NCBI GenBank assembly: GCA_038496445.1 | Contig: JALMLS010000204.1 | Location: forward strand, 124,001 to 188,000 | Direction of reading: 5' to 3' | DNA length: 64,000 nt | Origin: Trichosphaerium sp. ATCC 40318 | Taxonomy: Eukaryota > Discosea > Flabellinia > Trichosidae | Part shown: one piece after another, positions 57,386-64,000 of the stretch | Layout: the number at the start of each line of letters is the position of its first letter | Position numbering within the stretch: position 1 is the first letter of the stretch | Position numbers and translations under genes: made by a program | The notes under the pieces: generated by a model | Seen by the model: only the letters and a program-made list of their open reading frames with translations | Databases searched by the model: none | Told to the model about the DNA's origin: nothing

Positions 57386-58125
57386 GATTGCCATCTATTG
57401 CACCTTCCAGTTGAGATTCAACTTGATATCATCGATTTAGACACTTCAGCGTATGTAATTTGGCCACTTCTTTCAAAACAAGCGGCAGTGACCACAAGAT
57501 ACGATGATGAGATGAACAAGCATGGAAAATGGCAGAGCAGAAAAAACCGCCAATTAGTTCGTCAACAGTATTGGAAACATGGCAAGGAGAATGACGAATG
57601 CCATGTTTGGCATGGTGGACAGCTGTATTTACAATGTAATTATGTTAATGGTAAAGAACATGGAGAGTACAAGAGATGGCATAAGAACGGCCAAATATGG
57701 GAGCAAAGTAATTACATCAATGGTATGACAATGGCCATTTGTGGGAGAGTAGTAATTACGTCAATGGTAAACGAGAAGGAAAGCACAAGATTTGGTATAA
57801 GAATGGGCAATTGAAGGAGCACGGTAATTGTGTTAATGGTAAACGAGAAGGAAAGTACAAAAGGTGGTACTATACTCGCCAATTGTGGGAGCAGGGTAAC
57901 TACATCAATGGTAAACGAGAAGGAGAGTACAAGGTGTGGTACGATAATGGGCAATTACAGAAGCAGAGCAATTATGTCAATGGAAAACAATATGTGTGCA
58001 AAGAGTGGAACAAAAACGGTCAACTTGTATAGCATTATAATTAAGCAAATGGTAAACAACCAATATGGAAAAGATAAAAAGTGAAACATTGGCCAAGAGT
58101 ACAATTACGTCAATGGTGAATTTAA
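57386..58125 (+). pseudogene. Broken F-box-like / MORN-2 copy, intron absent
   Basis: F-box-like start without ATG (DCHLLHLPVEIQLDIIDLDT) then WPLLSKQAAVTTRYDDEMNK and HGKWQSRKNRQLVRQQYW. The intron found at QL|YW in the 28.2 and 29.3 kb copies is absent here, with the four codons between kept. MORN-2 repeats follow (NGKEHGEYKRWHKNGQIWEQ) with a frameshift near 57720. The repeats then continue in another frame to a stop at 58030-58032 (NGQLV), and a last relic (NIGQEYNYVNGEF) lies near 58090-58125. No ATG and one frameshift: a pseudogene. Confidence 0.8.
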
Positions 58126-58720
58126 TACAATACAACATTTATTACTAAGTTTACCTCACATGCGCTTGACTTTACCATTACCTTTTCAGGCTACACCTTA
58201 ATCTCTTCTATGAAATTATAAAGTGCTTTTTATCAAATGCAATTTTGAGCAGCAACATGTTGCGGTTTAAACTGGTACTTTGTACAACCACTACACTAGT
58301 CGCTTGTACTTTTTGAAACCCATACGTTAAAGTTCCACTGGTACAAGCCACACGTGATGTTATATGAGGGCAGGTACCACGCTTTTAAGCGATACCATTG
58401 AGTATTAGAATTGTAAAATGATGCAATGTAGGTAAAAGTTTACAAACCGGGATTGCCTACCTACCAGCCTTGATCGCGTAATTGGACATGTCAGTATACA
58501 CATTGATGCATCGATTGAGAAAGTGCATAGGATGCAGGATCACGGTAAAACCGCGGAAGTATCCAGTGCGGAAAAATACGGGAAAGGTTGGAGCGAAATA
58601 AAAGTCCTATGTTACGGATTACTCATATTCGTGAGCTCATTTCAACCTTCATGAGATGGTTCATGCGATTGTAACCTAAACATAAAGTCAGCCGGAGTAA
58701 AAAAACACTAAAAATACGGA
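58126..58720. other. Intergenic region
   Basis: About 600 bp with no gene or repeat recognised. Confidence 0.45.
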
Positions 58721-59689
58721 ATGACGACAAGACAACTAGAAGAGGCTATGCATATTCCGATGGAACTATTATTGTACCATATAATCCCTCAAACGGTTAA
58801 TAAGCTAAACGATGTTCTTTCGTTTATTTTAGTATCAAGAGCCATCCACAACGCATTTTGCACCGTAAAATCAGTACTAGAACCATTTTTAAAAATCGTT
58901 AACGCAGAAAGAGCACAATACTTTCTATCATACAAACCAGATCTCTCAAGAGCTCTAGAAGACACTTACGAACCATGGCCTATGCTTTTATTACAACACA
59001 ATACAGATTTATCGCTCTTGAAGGCAATCAAACCATTCTTCATTTCGAACAACGACTCAGGCTTTCCACATGTATCCAAGGTTTCTGCTGGAGACAAAAT
59101 AGGCTTTTTCATTGGGCGCAAAAATTTTGGAGTACAGTCAGGAAACTGGGAAATGAGCGTTGGTCCTTACCATAGTATAGCCGGTTATACAAAGGAAGAG
59201 AGAATAATTCTAACAGAACCACGTGATAATGATCTAAAAAAAGAAAGTAAAGAATATGGAAGGGTTTTATTTTTGAGTGGACTTATTGCTCAGGGGCCAA
59301 TCGAAACGTTTAGTCGTATGAAACATGAACGCCCTCAACACAATGAGTCAGGTTTGACGAAACGTCCCATATTCGGTGATCTAGACCGATTGAAAAACCC
59401 TGCTGAACTGAAGCCTTTAAAATTGAAATACAATGGAGATGAGAAGTTTGAGTTTTCGGGTATGTTCAGTACGTTCTATGATATCTGTTTAGTTGGAGAT
59501 AAACGTAGAAGATGGATGGTCGTAAAAGCTTCTACTTTTGATAGTGGTACTATTAATATTGGTGAAAAAAGCTACGCTGTTGTTAAAGTTGCAAAGGACA
59601 ACTTGGCCTTTGTGTTTAAAACCAAGAATTTGGTATTTACTGCTAGCTTATTCACAAGAGGTATAGTTCAAACGCTTAACAAAGAATAA
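58721..59689 (+). CDS. Intronless hypothetical protein with F-box-like N-terminus
   Basis: Single exon, 322 residues, ATG 58721. The start (EEAMHIPMELLLYHIIPQTV, then LNDVLSFILVSRAIHNAF) has an F-box-like pattern. The rest is a globular region (KIGFFIGRKNFGVQSGNWEM; EKFEFSGMFSTFYDICLVGD; KSYAVVKVAKDNLAFVFKTK) that I do not recognise. The lack of introns in such an intron-rich genome, and its place in an accessory region of copies and relics, suggest a young or lineage-specific family member. No function can be given. Confidence 0.65.
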   Translation: MTTRQLEEAMHIPMELLLYHIIPQTVNKLNDVLSFILVSRAIHNAFCTVKSVLEPFLKIVNAERAQYFLSYKPDLSRALEDTYEPWPMLLLQHNTDLSLLKAIKPFFISNNDSGFPHVSKVSAGDKIGFFIGRKNFGVQSGNWEMSVGPYHSIAGYTKEERIILTEPRDNDLKKESKEYGRVLFLSGLIAQGPIETFSRMKHERPQHNESGLTKRPIFGDLDRLKNPAELKPLKLKYNGDEKFEFSGMFSTFYDICLVGDKRRRWMVVKASTFDSGTINIGEKSYAVVKVAKDNLAFVFKTKNLVFTASLFTRGIVQTLNKE

Positions 59690-60299
59690 ATATAGCCAAT
59701 ATTGTATTTAATATAGTTGATTAAATGGACAGAAATGAGCACCTTCATCACGTGCCACGGGTCATTCTGCAGTATTTTATTCTTTTTTTTTGACACATTG
59801 CGATAAAGAAGTCTTTCATGTCCCTTTTTTTGACGAACAAAGGCAGTTGGTTGATTTCTGACCGTAGTCACGCCGTGGGTATGGTACAAGGTTTACAACC
59901 ATTTTCCTAAAGTCACACATTACCTCCCAACCGCATGTGACAACGCTCATATGTAAGAGGGAAATTACTCCATGTAAAAGTCAACCTATGTAAAACACCT
60001 AGATAATAAATATTGTGTTCGGAGTGACATCTTTACCTGTTACACATAGCCCTTGCTGCCAGTTCATTGACATCTTTGAAGTTTTATAATTTGTCAAAAT
60101 TGCAGACAGAATTTGTAGAAACTCACTTTCTGGAATAGTAAAACTTGAGTGAGAATACTTTATTACACGTGATAACTATTGATCTTCATCATGAATGCTA
60201 ATTTTGTATTATTACTACATGTCGCTAAGTTACATCTTGATTTGGATTACATACGCGGTCCACAAAAAGTCTGTGAAAGTAAAGGTTATCATTAACTCA
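59690..60299. other. Intergenic region
   Basis: About 600 bp, AT-rich, no supported gene. Contains one half-site ACACGTGAT near 60165. Confidence 0.45.
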
Positions 60300-62684
60300 A
60301 TGGCGGACTACAAACGTAAACGTACACCAAGGGAAGCAAGAACAACCAGAATAACGAGAAGTACACAAAAGCCGTTGCATTTTACTTTTTTTTTACTGTA
60401 CAGTAGGTATGACACGCAAGCAACAATTACAGAGCATGGAGAGTGCGTGCACCAATATCTTTATAGCAATTGCGCTTTTATTGACCAGTTTGGTTTAAAC
60501 AGGCGATTCAGACGTTAAACCACCAAAAAAACATACACTGTTTAAAAAGCAGCCAAAACGAAAACGTATTGTAACCAAACAAGCGTCTATTTCAAAAAAA
60601 CGCAAAAAACATACACCACGTACTACCTACCACCATAATTTATTCATTTAACGCTCGCAAAGCTGACGAGAATAAAGAAGACTCTTCATTGAGCCAGTAC
60701 GTCCAAATATCCTGCTTGCAAGCCAACTTACAGCACTTGCAGAGCGACACACCCAATGGTGCTAAAGTTAGCGCAAAGAATTAAGGCATTAACACAAAAG
60801 CTTGCAAAACTTGCAGAAGAAAATGAGAAAAAGAAAAAAGATTATAACGAAAAATATGAAGATTTCATGCAATTTCGCCAAAAGAGTACTGCACGTTATG
60901 CACGTGTTCATGAAGAAGTTCGACAATTGAAAAGACTGAATGGCATATTTAGGGCGTTTTCAAAGCTACTGGGTCTAGGTACATACTTACAGTTGTCTTT
61001 ACTTAGTACTTCGTCTATCTAACTATTTTAGACTATACTGGCATTTATGAGTGTAACAGGATACAGGAGATGGTGACACACGTGAACACACTAGAATTTT
61101 GCCGTGAGAACTCTGTTATCAAGTTTTGTGGCGTTTACGACCCTGAAAACAGCCTGTTTGTAGATACAAACCATGCAGACATCACAGCGGATGACGATGT
61201 TAAGGTATTAACAATCAATGGCAAAATTGGATCATACACAAAACCAACACTGCGAGAGTTTGGTATGTATGCTTGCGAATTTGGACTTACCTTACTTGAT
61301 ATGTAATGACATTCATTCGAAAAATACTTTGGATGGTGAAACAGTAACAAGGAAGCCTGGCATGATTGACTCAAAGCAACCAGACATCGTATTAACTGCA
61401 AAGAACACTATATATAAATCTGAAATGCAAGCTGTGGCTGTATGGGAGCTGAAAGCCGGCCATAGAACGTACTTTACATCTGAAGAAATAGGACAAGTCA
61501 TGTACGAATTTCTAAGCAATACTTTGTCTCACTATTATTGTAGGCACTTTCTTTCATTGTACATGAAAGCACTACCAGACCGCAAGTTTATGTGGGGTGT
61601 GTTGTCGAACCATAAGTACATCATGTTTATTAAAGTGATGTGGAATGACATTGAGGCATCTCCTACTACCACATATCTGGTGTCTATGATTATAGTACAG
61701 AAGATGCAGCTGGTTCTCAAAAGCTGAGCCACTTTCTTAGCTCTTCACCTGATCAATTAGGATGGCATCCAACTGTTGTACAGCATCAGGATATTTCCTT
61801 AATACCACTTACATTACTTGGTGATGGCGGTACAGCAAAAGTTTACTCAATCTCTGTACCTGCTACACTTTTTGAATCACGTGAACCTGCTGATGATAAA
61901 ACAATGTTTGTATGGCCCTAAAAGTTTTTAGCCGTAACATACCTAAGCATGTAGTGATACATGAAACAACGATGCTCAAAGCCATAAATGAAGCCAACAT
62001 TCCCAATGTTCCTACTTTGGTACTCTCTTGCGTTTCATTCTTTCTAACATTAGTTTTATTCAGGTAGCGAATGGTCGTACTACTACACATCTCGAATACA
62101 TCCTGACGACTCCCGTTGGACAAAGCATAGATAAACAAGGAATAACACCAAGTTTTGTTGATTTGGTAAACACTTTAGAACAGTTACACACAAACGGATT
62201 TGTTCACAGGTACCTGTTGGTTCTTTTTTCAACATACTTATTGGTATGTAAAGGGACATAAGTATTGATAATATTGTTGTACATAACAACAAATGTGTAT
62301 TAATAGACTGGGGAACAGCAATAAAGACAAACTTAAGGACAGAGTTTGAAGGTAGTACATTCTTTGGTTGTAAGGAAGTACACTTCAACATTCACAAAAA
62401 ATTTGTTTACTTGCCTTCCTACGATCTCATGTCTCTTGTCCGTGTATTTGCAATGACAGGACAGTACAAACACAAAATGTCAGAACTCAATTCATTTCAT
62501 GCTGAAGTGGAATGGGATGAGGGACACCTGGCAAATCAACAAGCGTTCATAGATTTCACAAGACATTGATGCTAATTTTACTGATGCTTATAAACTAGCA
62601 TCAGCGCTTGACTACCAAGGCTTGAGGCAGTTTTTTAGTCAAAGACAATGCCTAGCACTTGTGCCATTTAGGATCAATGCATAG
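60300..62684 (+). pseudogene. Crinkler-like nuclease-kinase gene, broken copy
   Basis: A basic N-terminal part (MADYKRKRTPREARTTRITR) with unclear exon joins is followed by a coiled coil (60756-60960; RIKALTQKLAKLAEENEKKK). Next comes a PD-(D/E)xK-like restriction fold (MIDSKQPDIVLTAKN, AVAVWELKAG: D and ExK) and a protein kinase: GDGGTAKVYSI loop, ALKVF lysine, VHRDISIDN, LIDWGTAIK (DWG for DFG). Breaks: frame change near 61680; a one-base shift near 61900 between the glycine loop and the lysine; a 14-bp deletion near 62567 giving an early TGA. The nuclease-plus-kinase layout is that of Crinkler-type (CR-toxin) effectors described by Aravind and colleagues. Nearly identical inverted kinase copy at 63.17-64 kb. 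Confidence 0.72.
62262..62660 (+). repeat. Inverted repeat, left arm
   Basis: Covers the kinase catalytic loop to the C-terminus. It pairs with 63190-63625 on the other strand with few differences, including one 14-bp gap. The 530-bp gap between arms holds no gene. Confidence 0.8.
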
Positions 62685-63165
62685 ATAGTGACATTACAAC
62701 AATAAAAGTACGAAAAGTGTAATGCAATAAAAACAACCTTGTTTTGTGGTAAAAGTCTTGATATGTAATAAATGCCGTTGAACAGTTGAACACTTTCTCA
62801 CTTAATTGTGCGTCTAAATAAGGAGAAGCGACAAACGGGATAGTTAACAGAATTGATGGGTTACTACATCATCATGAAACGTTGACGTGTGAAGGTTCAC
62901 ATAGTGCTACTCTTTAGTAACTGAACGTCTTGTAGGTCTGATGAAACATGGAAGTTTTAGAATAGCCTGGCATCAGTACAACACTGTACACTTTCGCAGG
63001 TTAAATAAACAAAAAGAAATGTGAACACACCAGCAGTATTAGTAATTTCTTTCAACTTGATAAGTTTCAAGAACAGATTACATACATGTAAAATAGATAT
63101 TGTATCCAGTAGTCTTTTTTTACTTTACTATTCAGTGCATTACATGTTATTGTTGTCATGTACTA
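62685..63165. other. Spacer between inverted kinase copies
   Basis: 480 bp, AT-rich, no gene recognised. It lies at the centre of the inverted repeat. Confidence 0.5.
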
Positions 63166-64000
63166 TCATAGCTGCTTGAACGGAACCAGCGCTAGGCATT
63201 GGGTATGAGTAAAAAACTGCCTCAAGCCTTGGTAGTCAAGCGCTGATGCTAGTTTATAAGCATCAGTAAAATTAGCATCAAGAAGTGTATCCCAATGCCT
63301 TGTGAAATCTATGAACGCTTGTTGATTTGCCAAATGGGCAAATCTCCAATCCACTTCAGCATGAAATGAATTGAGTTCTGACATTTTGTGTTTGTACTGT
63401 CCTGTCATTGCAAATACACGGACAAGAGACATGAGATCGTAGGAAGGCAAGTAAACAAATTTTTTGTGAATGTTGAAGTGCACTTCCTTACAACCAAAGA
63501 ATGTACTACCTTCAAACTCTGTCCTTAAGTTTGTCTTTATCGCTGTTCCCCAGTCTATTAATACGCACTGTTTGTTGTGTACAACAATATTATCAATGCT
63601 TATGTCCCTATTACAATTGAGCCCGATATGTTATAACAAGACACGTGCCTGTGAACAAATCCGTTTGCATGTAACTGTTCTAAAGTGTCTACCAAACCAA
63701 CAAAACTTGGTGTTATTAGCTTTTTATCTAGTGTTTGTCCAGCAGGAGCTGTTACACTGTAGTGGAGCCCTTTGGTGGTTTTACCACTTGCAATCTGACC
63801 AAAAATATAGTAAGCATATTGAGTTAAAAGTAAAGGAGTACCAAAGTAGGGACATTGGCTTCATTTATGGCTTTGAGCATATCTATCTCGTGTTTGACTA
63901 CATACTCAGCTAATTTGCTTTTGAAAACTTTGAGAGCCACACAAACACTGTCATTTTCATCAACAATGTATTTCGAGCTTGAGGTGAGCAATGTGTCAGG
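63166..64000 (-). CDS. Crinkler-like protein kinase, C-terminal part (runs off window)
   Basis: Inverted, nearly identical copy of the kinase part at 61.9-62.7 kb. The gene enters from beyond 64000. Visible order: VALKVFKS with the ATP lysine, EIDMLKAINEANVPTL (helix C Glu), an intron, LEQLHANGFVHR, a short intron, DISIDNIVVHN, VLIDWGTAIK, then a C-lobe with YDLMSLVRVFAM and a tail ending FKQL at 63166-63168. No break is seen in this part, unlike the first copy. The short intron at about 63606-63650 has a GC donor (GCACGTG...AATAG). Its upstream nuclease and coiled coil, if present, lie outside the window. Likely effector-type signalling or conflict protein; this is family inference. Confidence 0.75.
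63190..63625 (-). repeat. Inverted repeat, right arm
   Basis: Partner of 62262-62660. Confidence 0.8.

Noticed and set aside
1-64000. CRISPR arrays, rRNA and bacterial operons
   Set aside because: No regularly spaced repeats, no rRNA-like blocks and no polycistronic packing outside the retroelement. No tRNA with a convincing T-loop (GGTTCRANNCC) was found by eye.

Overview
This is nuclear DNA of a compact, AT-rich eukaryote. Almost every gene is cut by short introns (about 45-70 bp). Many introns begin GTACGT or GTAAGT and end in a plain TAG or CAG. Genes are tightly packed on both strands, and several pairs are divergent with only 125-280 bp between their start codons. The gene set is heterotrimeric G-alpha, TIPIN/Csm3, Ariadne RBR ligase, USP, THOC1, profilin, DGK, FUT8-like transferase, CRT-like carrier and aminoacylase-1. 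It fits a free-living or parasitic protist or an early-diverging fungus, probably on the opisthokont/amoebozoan side. I cannot name the species.

Layout: 0.1-8.1 kb holds G-alpha, a Swi3/TIPIN protein, an RBR E3 ligase and two small membrane proteins. 8.3-16.7 kb holds a long MORN-2 repeat protein, a gene-poor stretch, a multi-exon SAP-domain protein and an F-box/LRR protein. 17-30 kb holds a USP deubiquitinase, a secreted Cys-rich coiled-coil protein, a multipass membrane protein, aminoacylase-1, a CRT-like transporter and two F-box/MORN paralogues. 30.7-39.6 kb holds a GT23-like fucosyltransferase, a diacylglycerol kinase, profilin, a MYND-finger protein and a serine carboxypeptidase. 39.7-44.4 kb is a complete-looking Ngaro-type tyrosine-recombinase retrotransposon with split direct repeats, sitting between two divergent host genes. 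44.5-56.7 kb holds an F-box protein, a protein ending in a caspase fold without its catalytic residues, a hypothetical gene, THOC1, and a secreted VIT-vWA protein fused to an Hsp70 substrate-binding domain. 56.7-64 kb is a decaying accessory region: a fragment copied from the MYND gene, a broken F-box/MORN copy, an orphan gene, and two inverted nuclease/kinase (Crinkler-like) copies. The first of these is broken and the second runs off the window.

The core genes cover ordinary cell functions: signalling (G-alpha, DGK, profilin), ubiquitin (RBR, USP, several F-box proteins), replication-fork protection (TIPIN), mRNA export (THOC1) and glycosylation. The accessory genes (F-box/MORN repeats, Crinkler-like kinase, degenerate caspase, secreted Cys-rich protein, VIT-vWA-Hsp70 fusion) are the least ordinary part. 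All exon boundaries were read by eye from frame continuity and GT/AG sites, so single-exon details may be off. The palindrome TCACGTGA occurs about ten times more often than chance predicts, mostly in introns and spacers.
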